Shown in pieces: positions 15,725 to 23,521 of a stretch of 64,000 nucleotides of DNA. Under the pieces are notes generated by a model that saw only the letters and a list, made by a program, of their open reading frames with translations, was not told where the DNA came from and searched no databases. The DNA lies in NCBI RefSeq assembly GCF_900109685.1, contig NZ_FOBB01000013.1:62001-126000 (forward strand), written 5' to 3'. Origin of the DNA: Chitinophaga rupis. GTDB taxonomy: Bacteria; Bacteroidota; Bacteroidia; Chitinophagales; Chitinophagaceae. The position numbers and the translations under genes were made by a program. Position 1 is the first letter of the stretch; the number at the start of each line of letters is the position of its first letter.

Positions 15725-17104
15725 TTAAACAATTTGCATGCTTTCCGGGTTCCAGTGAATGGGCTGCTTTTTAAAGTAGCTTTCATTGGTAAGTAATGCC
15801 GGGCCGGCGGCGCGCAGGCCAAAGGTGGCATCTTCCACAACGGCTTTGCCGGTGCGCATGGCTTCAAAGAAATTCACGAAATGATCCTGGCGGTCATCAT
15901 AACCGGCAGGTGCGGCGTACTTGCTTTCTGAGCGGTCTCCCTTGCGCATGGCTTCGGGATATTTGGTATTGTACTGCTGTACATAAGCTTCCTGCTGCGC
16001 TTTGGTGAAGGTGTTATACGTATCCCACCCGCCATAGCCGGGAGCTTCCGGCAGCTTGTGTTTTTTGATCTTAAAATCGTTCCAGCCCATTTCCAATACG
16101 CCTTCTGTTCCAATAAAACGGGTATATTGCCCGCCACCACCGCCATCTGCAAAGTTCACCCGCAGGGTGGTCTGGAAGGCAGGGTGCACTTTGGTTTCAG
16201 GATAGTCAAAAATAGCTATCACTACATCCGGCACATCGCGCCCATCTTTCCACTGTACTAAATTGCCGCTGGCAAAAACGCGGGAAGGACCTATGGAGCC
16301 GGTAATGTAGTGCAGACCGGTGATCAGGTGCACAAACAGATCGCCGGGAATGCCGGTGCCATATGCCTGGTAATTGCGCCAGCGGAAAAACCGTACGGGA
16401 TCAAAAGGCACTTTGGCGGTATCTTTTAAGAAGGTGTCAAAGTCAACGGTTTTAGGGCTGGCATCCGGCGGTATGGAATACTGCCACGCGCCCAGCGCAT
16501 CGTGCCTGTCATAACAGGCTTCTACTACATTCAGCTGTCCTATTTCGCCGGCCTGGTATCTTTTACGCGCTTCTACCATGGCTACGCTGCTTACGCGCTG
16601 GCTGCCTACCTGGAACACTTTGCCGGTGCGCTTTTGCGTGGCTATTACCTGGTGCCCTTCTGCTATCTGCTGCACCATGGGTTTTTCGCAATACACAGCT
16701 TTACCTTTTTCCATTGCGTAAATGGAAATAGTATCGTGCCAATGATCCGGCGTAGCTACTATTACCGCATCAATATCTTTACGGTCCAGCAGCTCCCGGT
16801 AGTCGCGGGTGGTAAATACATTGCTGCCGTATACTTCCTTTACTTTCTGCAGGTGACCATCGTACAGGTCAGCCGCGCCAACAAACTCCACACCGGGCAC
16901 TTTCAGCGCGGTATCCACATCGCCAAAGCCCATAATACCCATACCTACGCAGGCCAGGCGTATCTTATCGTTAGCGGATATACGTTTTTCGGGTTGTAAT
17001 ATATGTATATGTTCCCTGCCCATGGAAGCCAGGGGGCCGGCGCCTAATAAAGCAGCGGTGCTGCCCAGTTGCCGGAGGAATTTTCTGCGGGAGTTGTTAG
17101 ACAT
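15725..17104 (-). CDS. Gfo/Idh/MocA family oxidoreductase with Tat signal
   Basis: A 459-residue NAD(P)-dependent sugar-type oxidoreductase. The N-terminus SRRKFLRQLGSTAALLGAGPLA is a twin-arginine signal, so the folded protein is exported. A Rossmann segment follows (IRLACVGMGIMGFGDVDTAL, with VEFVGAADLYDGHL), then AVIVATPDHWH and the family motif YCEKPMVQ. The substrate-binding domain includes VVEACYDRHDALGAW and LFVHLITGLHYI. Secreted members of this family in Bacteroidota act on sugars and polyols; some are glycosidases. The substrate is not predictable here. Confidence 0.85.
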   Translation of the reverse strand: MSNNSRRKFLRQLGSTAALLGAGPLASMGREHIHILQPEKRISANDKIRLACVGMGIMGFGDVDTALKVPGVEFVGAADLYDGHLQKVKEVYGSNVFTTRDYRELLDRKDIDAVIVATPDHWHDTISIYAMEKGKAVYCEKPMVQQIAEGHQVIATQKRTGKVFQVGSQRVSSVAMVEARKRYQAGEIGQLNVVEACYDRHDALGAWQYSIPPDASPKTVDFDTFLKDTAKVPFDPVRFFRWRNYQAYGTGIPGDLFVHLITGLHYITGSIGPSRVFASGNLVQWKDGRDVPDVVIAIFDYPETKVHPAFQTTLRVNFADGGGGGQYTRFIGTEGVLEMGWNDFKIKKHKLPEAPGYGGWDTYNTFTKAQQEAYVQQYNTKYPEAMRKGDRSESKYAAPAGYDDRQDHFVNFFEAMRTGKAVVEDATFGLRAAGPALLTNESYFKKQPIHWNPESMQIV

Positions 17105-17191
17105 AACGTTCCTGATTTTAGGTTAGACGTGGATAGATTGTATAATAATAACGAAAAAAACGGAACTTCTGTAACCGCTGCTGAGGAGTGG

Positions 17192-17233
17192 CAAAAACAA
17201 AACAGGCTGCCCCGTTTATAGCGGGACAGCCTG
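17192..17233 (-). terminator. Terminator of the sdhCAB operon
   Basis: On the minus strand CAGGCTGTCCCG, loop, CGGGGCAGCCTG is followed by TTTTGTTTTTG; the stem is 12 bp with one wobble, 30 bp after the sdhB stop. Confidence 0.88.
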
Positions 17234-17263
17234 CGGCTTATAATATTCACCTGGAGGCGTTAC

Positions 17264-18028
17264 CTATTTTTCATAGGTAAAACCGGCGCGGATAAACTCG
17301 CGGTTCAGGCGGGCAATGTTAGAGAGGGAGATCTCTTTCGGACATTCTGCTTCGCAGGCGCCGGTGTTGGTACAGCTACCAAAACCTTCTTTGTCCATTT
17401 GAGCTACCATGTTCAGCGCACGGGTAGCTCTTTCCGGCTCGCCCTGCGGCAGCTGGGCCAGCTGGGATACTTTAGCAGATACGAACAGCATGGCGGAGGA
17501 GTTCTTACATGCTGCCACGCAGGCGCCGCAACCAATACAGGCTGCTGCAGCAAATGCGGCATCGGCTTTATCTTTCGGGATGGGAATAGCATTCGCATCT
17601 ACCGCATTACCGGTGTTTACGGATATATAACCCCCTGCTTCAATAATGCGGTCAAAGGCACCACGGTCTACCGTCAGATCTTTCAGCACCGGGAAAGCCT
17701 CTGCCCTCCAGGGCTCTACGGTAATGGTATCGCCATCTTTAAAGGCGCGCATATGCAGCTGACAGGTAGTAGTACCTGCCCAGGGGCCATGTGCGCGGCC
17801 ATTGATATGCATGGAACACATACCGCAAATACCTTCACGGCAGTCATGGTCAAATGCTATCGGTTCTTTTCCCTCGTTGATCAGGCGTTCATTCAACACA
17901 TCGAACATTTCCAGGAAAGACATTTCAGAAGAGATATCTTTCACCTGGTAAGTTTCAAAACCACCCTGAGCTTTTGTATTTTTTTGCCTCCACACTTTTA
18001 ATGTGAGGCCCATGGTATAATGTTCCAT
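17264..18028 (-). CDS. sdhB: Succinate dehydrogenase/fumarate reductase iron-sulfur subunit
   Basis: A 254-residue subunit passing electrons from the flavoprotein to quinone. The [2Fe-2S] ligands lie in CREGICGMCSMHINGRAHGP (about 61-80) and in TTCQLH; the [4Fe-4S] and [3Fe-4S] sites lie in CIGCGACVAAC (about 163-173) and GSCTNTGACEAECPKEI (about 215-231). Start MEHYTMGLTLKVW; the internal ATG at 18013 is possible. Last gene of the sdhC-sdhA-sdhB operon, 32 bp after sdhA. Confidence 0.95.
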   Translation of the reverse strand: MEHYTMGLTLKVWRQKNTKAQGGFETYQVKDISSEMSFLEMFDVLNERLINEGKEPIAFDHDCREGICGMCSMHINGRAHGPWAGTTTCQLHMRAFKDGDTITVEPWRAEAFPVLKDLTVDRGAFDRIIEAGGYISVNTGNAVDANAIPIPKDKADAAFAAAACIGCGACVAACKNSSAMLFVSAKVSQLAQLPQGEPERATRALNMVAQMDKEGFGSCTNTGACEAECPKEISLSNIARLNREFIRAGFTYEK

Positions 18029-18060
18029 TGTTATGGCTGTATTATCAATAATAGAATTAA

Positions 18061-20034
18061 TTATTTGTATGAGCGCTGTGTAGGTTTACACTCTTCAAAT
18101 ACGAGCGGCTCCTTGTGCAATTCATATGCGCTATCACCTTTGTATTCCCAGGCAGCTACGTAGCTGAAGTTAGCATCATCGCGCAGCGCTTCCCCTTCCT
18201 CTGTCTGCGATTCTTCGCGGAAGTGGCCTCCGCAGGATTCGCGGCGGTTCAGGGCATCCATACACATCAGCTCACCCAGCTCCAGGAAGTCGGCTACACG
18301 GCCTGCTTTTTCCAGCTCGGGGTTAAGCTCATTGGCCTCACCGGGTATGCGCACATCTTTCCAGAACTCAGCACGCAGCGCTTTGATCTCTTCAATGGCT
18401 TCTTTTAAACCCTGCTCATTACGGGCCATGCCGCATTTCTCCCACATGATCTTACCCAGCTTTTTGTGGAAGTGATCCACTGACTTGCTGCCTTTAATAT
18501 TCATTAAACGGTCAATGGTTTCCTGTGCCTGCTTTTCTGCTTCCACAAAAGCCGGATGGTCTGTGGGAATAGCTTTGGTACGGATCTCATCGGCCAGGTA
18601 GTTACCAATGGTGTAAGGTATTACAAAGTAACCGTCGGCCAGGCCCTGCATGAGCGCGGATGCACCCAGGCGGTTAGCGCCGTGGTCAGAGAAGTTGGCT
18701 TCACCTAAAGCATATAAACCGGGTACGGTGGTCATCAGCTCATAATCCACCCACAGCCCGCCCATGGTATAGTGCACGGCAGGGTAAATGCGCATGGGCA
18801 CTTCATACGGATCTTCGCCGGTGATCTTGGCGTACATATCGAACAGGTTACCGTATTTCTCTACCACTACTTCTTTACCCAGCTGGCGGATCTGATCCGG
18901 TGTTGGGTTATGCAGCCCACGTTTGCCGGCTTCTATTTTGCCATAACGTTCCATGTTAGCGGCAAAATCCAGGTACACGGCCTGTTTGGAGCTACCTACG
19001 CCATAACCGGCATCGCACCTTTCTTTGGCGGCACGGGAGGCCACATCGCGCGGTACCAGGTTACCAAAGGCAGGGTACCTTCTTTCCAGGTAGTAATCCC
19101 TTTCGTCTTCAGGTATATCGCTTGGCTTACGGGTATCGTTCTGTTTTTTGGGCACCCATATGCGGCCGTCGTTACGCAGTGATTCTGACATCAGCGTTAA
19201 TTTGGACTGATGATCGCCGGAAACGGGGATACAGGTTGGGTGGATCTGTGTAAAGCAGGGATTACCAAAAAAAGCGCCTTTTTTAGTGGCTTTCCATGCT
19301 GCGGTTACGTTAGATCCCATGGCGTTGGTAGACAGGTAGAACACGTTACCATAACCGCCGCTGCACAGCAGCACGGCATGGCCAAAGTGGCGTTCCAGCT
19401 TACCGGTAGTAAGGTCGCGGGCAATGATACCGCGGGCTTTCCCGTCTATCTTCACTATATCCAGCATTTCATGGCGGGTATACAGGGTTACGTTACCCAG
19501 GGCTACCTGCCGCTCTAATGCGGAGTAGGCGCCTAACAGCAGCTGCTGGCCGGTTTGGCCGGCGGCATAGAAGGTACGCTGTACCTGTGTACCGCCAAAA
19601 GAGCGGTTACTTAGCAGGCCGCCATATTCACGGGCAAAGGGTACACCCTGCGCCACGCACTGGTCTATAATATTAGCGCTTACCTCTGCCAGGCGATGCA
19701 CATTGGCTTCGCGGGCACGGTAATCACCACCTTTTACGGTATCGTAGAACAAACGGAAAACAGAGTCACCATCATTCTGGTAGTTCTTGGCAGCGTTAAT
19801 ACCACCCTGTGCGGCAATACTGTGCGCACGGCGGGCACTATCCTGAAAGCAGAATGCTTTTACCTTGTATCCTAATTCGCCTAAAGAGGCCGCTGCTGAA
19901 GCGCCTGCCAGACCGGTACCCACAATGATTATTTCCAGACTGCGTTTGTTAGCCGGGTTCACCAGCTTACAATGTCCTTTATAATCTTCCCATTTACTGT
20001 TTAACTGGCCGGCAGGAATTTTTGCATCCAACAT
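18061..20034 (-). CDS. sdhA: Succinate dehydrogenase/fumarate reductase flavoprotein subunit
   Basis: A 657-residue FAD protein oxidising succinate to fumarate. The dinucleotide-binding motif VGTGLAGASAAASLGELGY is near 38-56; the flavinylated histidine lies in ARRAHSIAAQGGINAA; the substrate site includes HPTCIPVSGDHQSKL and the GLYALGEANFSDHGANRLGASAL stretch. The length (about 70 residues more than E. coli SdhA) is usual for the Bacteroidota/Bacillus type-B enzyme. Confidence 0.96.
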   Translation of the reverse strand: MLDAKIPAGQLNSKWEDYKGHCKLVNPANKRSLEIIIVGTGLAGASAAASLGELGYKVKAFCFQDSARRAHSIAAQGGINAAKNYQNDGDSVFRLFYDTVKGGDYRAREANVHRLAEVSANIIDQCVAQGVPFAREYGGLLSNRSFGGTQVQRTFYAAGQTGQQLLLGAYSALERQVALGNVTLYTRHEMLDIVKIDGKARGIIARDLTTGKLERHFGHAVLLCSGGYGNVFYLSTNAMGSNVTAAWKATKKGAFFGNPCFTQIHPTCIPVSGDHQSKLTLMSESLRNDGRIWVPKKQNDTRKPSDIPEDERDYYLERRYPAFGNLVPRDVASRAAKERCDAGYGVGSSKQAVYLDFAANMERYGKIEAGKRGLHNPTPDQIRQLGKEVVVEKYGNLFDMYAKITGEDPYEVPMRIYPAVHYTMGGLWVDYELMTTVPGLYALGEANFSDHGANRLGASALMQGLADGYFVIPYTIGNYLADEIRTKAIPTDHPAFVEAEKQAQETIDRLMNIKGSKSVDHFHKKLGKIMWEKCGMARNEQGLKEAIEEIKALRAEFWKDVRIPGEANELNPELEKAGRVADFLELGELMCMDALNRRESCGGHFREESQTEEGEALRDDANFSYVAAWEYKGDSAYELHKEPLVFEECKPTQRSYK

Positions 20035-20067
20035 AATATGTCAAAAATTTGAGAGTAAAGCTTGAAA

Positions 20068-20751
20068 TTATTTGAAAAATATTACCACCGGGATAGCAGC
20101 AAAACCAATAGGGATCAGGATGCCAAACAACCATACCCCTATGAAATTAATTAAGCCGTTGTATTTAACATGGTTTAAACCAAAGGTCTGGAAGGCGCTC
20201 TTGAAGCCGTGTATCAGGTGAAAGGACAAACCGATCATGCCGATCACATACAAGGCTACCAGCCAGCCTTCCTTAAAGGCAAACTGTACTGTGGAATACA
20301 GGTCCTTTACCGGTTCGCCGGTGGCTTCGTAATTAATGGTGGGTACATTGCCGAAGTGGAATTTCCACCAGAAATCGGCCAGGTGAATAATGATGAAAAT
20401 GAGCAGGATGCTGCCCATAATAGCCATCTGGCGGCTAAACCAGGAAGAGGTTTGGTTACCCGGGTTAATTGCATACTTCACCGGGCGGGCCTTACGGTTA
20501 CTGAAAGTAAGCTGCAGGGCAATAATGGCATGCAGCAGGATCACGATCTTTAAGCCCCAGGCAATAAACTGGATCAGGCTGTTGTGCCCCATGAAAGCGG
20601 CATAGCTGTTAAAAGCCTTGCCCCCGTCGTTGTACAGCAGCTGGACGTTACCGGCCAGGTGCACCAACACGAAGCTGCAAAGGAAAAAACCGGTAGCGCC
20701 TACTAATAATTTCTTGCCAATAGAGGTATCGAAGAATTGTGACCACTTCAT
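20068..20751 (-). CDS. sdhC: Succinate dehydrogenase cytochrome b subunit
   Basis: A 227-residue single membrane anchor of the type-B complex, with five membrane segments (about 15-35, 58-82, 100-122, 160-182, 198-222) and the haem-ligand histidines in FVLVHLAGNVQLL, LLHAIIALQL, IIHLADFWW and FHLIHGFKSAFQ. Because one polypeptide replaces SdhC and SdhD, the operon has only three genes. It is the first gene, 33 bp before sdhA. Confidence 0.93.
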   Translation of the reverse strand: MKWSQFFDTSIGKKLLVGATGFFLCSFVLVHLAGNVQLLYNDGGKAFNSYAAFMGHNSLIQFIAWGLKIVILLHAIIALQLTFSNRKARPVKYAINPGNQTSSWFSRQMAIMGSILLIFIIIHLADFWWKFHFGNVPTINYEATGEPVKDLYSTVQFAFKEGWLVALYVIGMIGLSFHLIHGFKSAFQTFGLNHVKYNGLINFIGVWLFGILIPIGFAAIPVVIFFK

Positions 20752-20804
20752 ATAAAATACTGAGCTTCCTTATAAGTAATATGATAAAATTCCTAAATGT
20801 CGGG

Positions 20805-20835
20805 CAAATTTAACGCAGGAAAAGTTAAAAGCAAA
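20805..20835 (-). promoter_or_regulatory. Promoter of the sdhCAB operon
   Basis: On the minus strand TTG (20835-20833) is followed after 20 bp by TAAATTTG (20812-20805), an exact TTG / TAnnTTTG match, about 54 bp before the sdhC ATG. Confidence 0.65.
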
Positions 20836-20865
20836 TGATATTTCTCAGTTTTAGGTAATTAAGTA

Positions 20866-20997
20866 AGTCCATGGTCCACAGTCCATGGTCCATAGAAGTT
20901 TCCCATATATCAGCTTTGCGGGTATTAATAGCTTTCCTGTACAATAATAGCTTTCCTGTACAATGCCATGGACCATGGACTATCGACCATGGACTTT
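20866..20997. repeat. GTCCATGGTCC repeat cassette with a 19-bp tandem duplication in its loop
   Basis: The left arm (about 20866-20895) and right arm (20965-20994) are complementary degenerate GTCCATGGTCCATAG units. The loop contains AATAGCTTTCCTGTACAAT twice in tandem with no change (20927-20945 and 20946-20964). The right arm ends at the stop codon of the next gene. This cassette fills the 250-bp gap between sdhC and that gene, apart from the sdh promoter. Confidence 0.75.
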
Positions 20998-21001
20998 CCG
21001 C

Positions 21002-21565
21002 CTACTCCAGCCGCCGCATCATGGCATTATCGATGAGATTATAGAGGTGCTGGGGCTGGAAGGTTCTCCATTTATCGTTCTCGAACAGGTGTACATAGTA
21101 GTCCAGGCGGGCTTTCTCAAAGTCGTGCCGGGTTTGTGCGGGCATGTTCAGGCTCACGATCCAGCCGCCCTCGTCCTTAATATCATCCCACCATTCCTCA
21201 TAATAACAATCGTCTGAGGAATGAAAGTTCATGACATTTTCTGTTATGAGGATAAATTTGTTAATGCCTTCGGCTATCATAACATCTATGATCTCCCTTT
21301 TGAGGGTCATAATATCATTTTCAATGGCATCATTCCATTCTCCCAACAATTCTATAATGGCAAAGTTGAACTGGTAATCTGCAAATAATACTTTCAGATA
21401 CAATGTGCGGGAGCCAAAATCGTCCCACTGTGGATGTACGTAGTAGTTATATACGGTATTGGTAAATTCAAATTCGCTGTACTCCCTGCCATAGAAAGGC
21501 GATAGCTCATCTTCCTCCGCTGCGTACAAATGCCGCCAGTTATAATATGGTTCTATATCGTGCAT
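21002..21565 (-). CDS. Conserved hypothetical protein, acidic and aromatic-rich
   Basis: A 187-residue soluble protein with no signal peptide or membrane segment. It is unusually rich in Y, W, D and E (MHDIEPYYNWRHLY, FYGREYSEFEF, DDCYYEEWWDDIKDE). The alternating hydrophobic strands RTLYLKVLFADYQFNFAIIELLG and NKFILITENVMNF suggest an alpha/beta fold. I recognise no family. It lies 25 bp downstream of murQ on the same strand and is probably in one operon with murQ and the kinase. Confidence 0.65.
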   Translation of the reverse strand: MHDIEPYYNWRHLYAAEEDELSPFYGREYSEFEFTNTVYNYYVHPQWDDFGSRTLYLKVLFADYQFNFAIIELLGEWNDAIENDIMTLKREIIDVMIAEGINKFILITENVMNFHSSDDCYYEEWWDDIKDEGGWIVSLNMPAQTRHDFEKARLDYYVHLFENDKWRTFQPQHLYNLIDNAMMRRLE

Positions 21566-21590
21566 GGGCTCTCAATCTACTCTCCTAAAG

Positions 21591-22412
21591 TTACGCCATC
21601 TTACTATATTCTTCCACCGCCTTTCTGACACTGCCGGCCTTTAACAGCAGGTCTTTAGCGGTCTCATACTCAGTGAGCTGCAGCTTTTCCATCAGCATTT
21701 TCACGCCTCTGTCCACCAGCTTATCATTGCTCAGCTGCATGTTCACCATTTTATTATCCTCTACCCTTCCCAGCTGGATCATTACTGCGGTAGAGATCAT
21801 ATTTAATACCAATTTTTGCGCGGTGCCGCTTTTCATGCGGGTGCTGCCGGTTACAAACTCGGGGCCTACCACCACTTCTATAGGATAATCGGCGGCGGCG
21901 GATAATGGCGCGCCGGCATTACAGCATATGCTGCCGGTTACAACACCCTCCTGCCGGCACTTTTGCAGGGCGCCAATTACATAGGGTGTGGTGCCGCTGG
22001 CGGCAATACCTATTACCACATCTTTTTCTGTGACGTTAAATTCCTGCAGGTCTTTCCAGCCCTGCTCCCGGTCATCTTCTGCAAATTCCACCGCCTTGCG
22101 GATGGCGGCGTCCCCTCCGGCAATAATGCCTATTACCAAACCATGCGGTACGCCAAAAGTGGGCGGGCATTCCGATGCATCCACAATGCCTAAACGGCCG
22201 CTGGTACCGGCGCCCATATAAAACAGGCGGCCACCGGCCAGCATTTTATCTGCGATGGCTGCTATCAGCTTTTCTATCTGCGGAATTACTTTTGCTACCG
22301 CCTGAGGTACCGTTTGGTCTTCTTTATTAATATTGGTCAGGATCTCCGCTACGGTCATCTTTTCCAGGTGGCGATAGTGGGAAGCTTGCTCCGTTACTCT
22401 TACAAAGGACAT
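21591..22412 (-). CDS. murQ: N-acetylmuramic acid 6-phosphate etherase
   Basis: A 273-residue SIS-domain lyase that cleaves the D-lactyl ether of MurNAc-6-phosphate to give GlcNAc-6-phosphate, in peptidoglycan recycling. Family motifs: FYMGAGTSGRLGIVDASECPPTFG (about 64-87, with the catalytic glutamate in SECPP), IGIAASGTTPYVIGAL, and the hallmark FVTGSTRMKSGTAQKLVLNM (about 188-207). The sugar kinase gene lies 43 bp upstream on the same strand, giving a kinase-etherase pair. Confidence 0.95.
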   Translation of the reverse strand: MSFVRVTEQASHYRHLEKMTVAEILTNINKEDQTVPQAVAKVIPQIEKLIAAIADKMLAGGRLFYMGAGTSGRLGIVDASECPPTFGVPHGLVIGIIAGGDAAIRKAVEFAEDDREQGWKDLQEFNVTEKDVVIGIAASGTTPYVIGALQKCRQEGVVTGSICCNAGAPLSAAADYPIEVVVGPEFVTGSTRMKSGTAQKLVLNMISTAVMIQLGRVEDNKMVNMQLSNDKLVDRGVKMLMEKLQLTEYETAKDLLLKAGSVRKAVEEYSKMA

Positions 22413-22449
22413 TTCTATTTTAGATTGTAGATTTCAGATTTACGATTTA
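22413..22449. repeat. GATTTACGATTTCAGATT-type repeat filling the murQ/kinase gap
   Basis: The 43-bp gap between the kinase stop and the murQ start consists of TTTTAGATTGTAGATTTCAGATTTACGATT, four degenerate copies of a 7 to 10 bp unit. It is the same family as 6238-6271 and 23408-23484. Confidence 0.65.
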
Positions 22450-22455
22450 TGCTGC

Positions 22456-23328
22456 TTACGGCTTACTTTTTATGCCTGCTTCCTCATGGTATTTTATTAA
22501 ACCATCCATAGGATTGCGTAATACAGATCCCAGCTGCAGCTCATACAGCTCGCACAGGGCCTGCAGCACATCCCGGAAATGCCAGGCTATGCTACCGGTA
22601 AAATGCAGCGGATGCGTCCAGCTTTCGCTATACTTATAAATATGGTTAAAGAAAAAATCGTTCAGGCCATCTTCCAGTATGTTCTCTACAATAAAATGCC
22701 CGCGGTTCTCGCCCAGGAACACGGAAAAGCCGGCCAGGTAGCGGTTAGCCATGGGTTTACGGTACACATTTTCCAGGATCTCGTCTTTATTGGTATGGTA
22801 CTTTGCATCAAAGCGCATTTGCAGCTCCTCGTCAAAAGAGTTATAACAATAATACTGCAGCAGCTTCCGGCCCAGGTAAGCGCCACTCCCCTCATCACCC
22901 AGTATATAGCCCAGGCCAGGGTTATTATGTGCAATACGTTCACCGTCGTAATAACAGCTATTGGAACCGGTACCCAGTATGCTGGCTATGCCGGGACTGT
23001 GCTGGCATAGCGCATGCGCGGCAGCCATCAGATCATGTGATACTGCGATATTAGCATGAGGCCATACGGCGCCCAGGGCTTCCTGCATGATCTGTATACT
23101 TCTGGGCTGCGAACAGCCGGTACCGTAGTAAAAGATCTCTTCGACCTCTACCCCCGGTGGCATTTGCGGCTTCAGCTCCTTTTCCAGCACCTCACGCACC
23201 TGCTGGGTGTTCAGGAAAAAAGGGCTGATGCCCTGTGTTTGATAACGGAAATGATCCCTTGGAGTTAACAGGCTCCAGTCTGCCTTGGTAGAACCACTAT
23301 CCGCTATCAGCTTAACCTTTACAGGCAT
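22456..23328 (-). CDS. BadF/BadG-type N-acetylglucosamine / N-acetylmuramic acid kinase
   Basis: A 290-residue ASKHA-fold kinase. Phosphate-1 motif LIADSGSTKADWSLL (near 6-20), HDLMAAAHALCQHSPGIASILGTGSNSCYYDG (near 105-135) and the GYILGDEGSGAYLGRKLL motif (near 145-162) are typical of eukaryotic-type GlcNAc kinase and of clostridial MurK. Next to murQ, the most likely job is ATP-dependent phosphorylation of cytosolic MurNAc and/or GlcNAc released from cell wall, feeding MurQ. Sugar preference cannot be read from the sequence. Confidence 0.82.
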   Translation of the reverse strand: MPVKVKLIADSGSTKADWSLLTPRDHFRYQTQGISPFFLNTQQVREVLEKELKPQMPPGVEVEEIFYYGTGCSQPRSIQIMQEALGAVWPHANIAVSHDLMAAAHALCQHSPGIASILGTGSNSCYYDGERIAHNNPGLGYILGDEGSGAYLGRKLLQYYCYNSFDEELQMRFDAKYHTNKDEILENVYRKPMANRYLAGFSVFLGENRGHFIVENILEDGLNDFFFNHIYKYSESWTHPLHFTGSIAWHFRDVLQALCELYELQLGSVLRNPMDGLIKYHEEAGIKSKP

Positions 23329-23371
23329 ATCCGTTGATTTATGAAATTAATGTAGCAGAATATAATTATGC

Positions 23372-23379
23372 TATTTTTG
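23372..23379 (+). promoter_or_regulatory. Possible -7 element of the protease gene
   Basis: TATTTTTG fits TAnnTTTG. It is 143 bp before the start codon, so transcripts would carry the repeat region 23408-23484 in their leader. No TTG was found at the right spacing. Confidence 0.3.
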
Positions 23380-23407
23380 TCACAATTTAAACAAATCGGC
23401 CAATTTA

Positions 23408-23484
23408 TAATTTTAGATTTACGATTTCAGATTTTAGATTTGATAATGCGTTCTCCGCTCCAGGCAAATCTAAAATAGTAAATC
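23408..23484. repeat. ATTTTAGATTTACG inverted repeat upstream of the S41 protease
   Basis: Degenerate (T)TTTAGATTTACGATTTCAG units at 23408-23442 face CAAATCTAAAATAGTAAATC at 23465-23484. The core 12 bp (23431-23442 and 23465-23476) are exactly complementary with a 22-nt loop. Confidence 0.7.
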
Positions 23485-23521
23485 CAGGATGGTAAATTGA
23501 TTGGGGCTCAATACAGGAATT

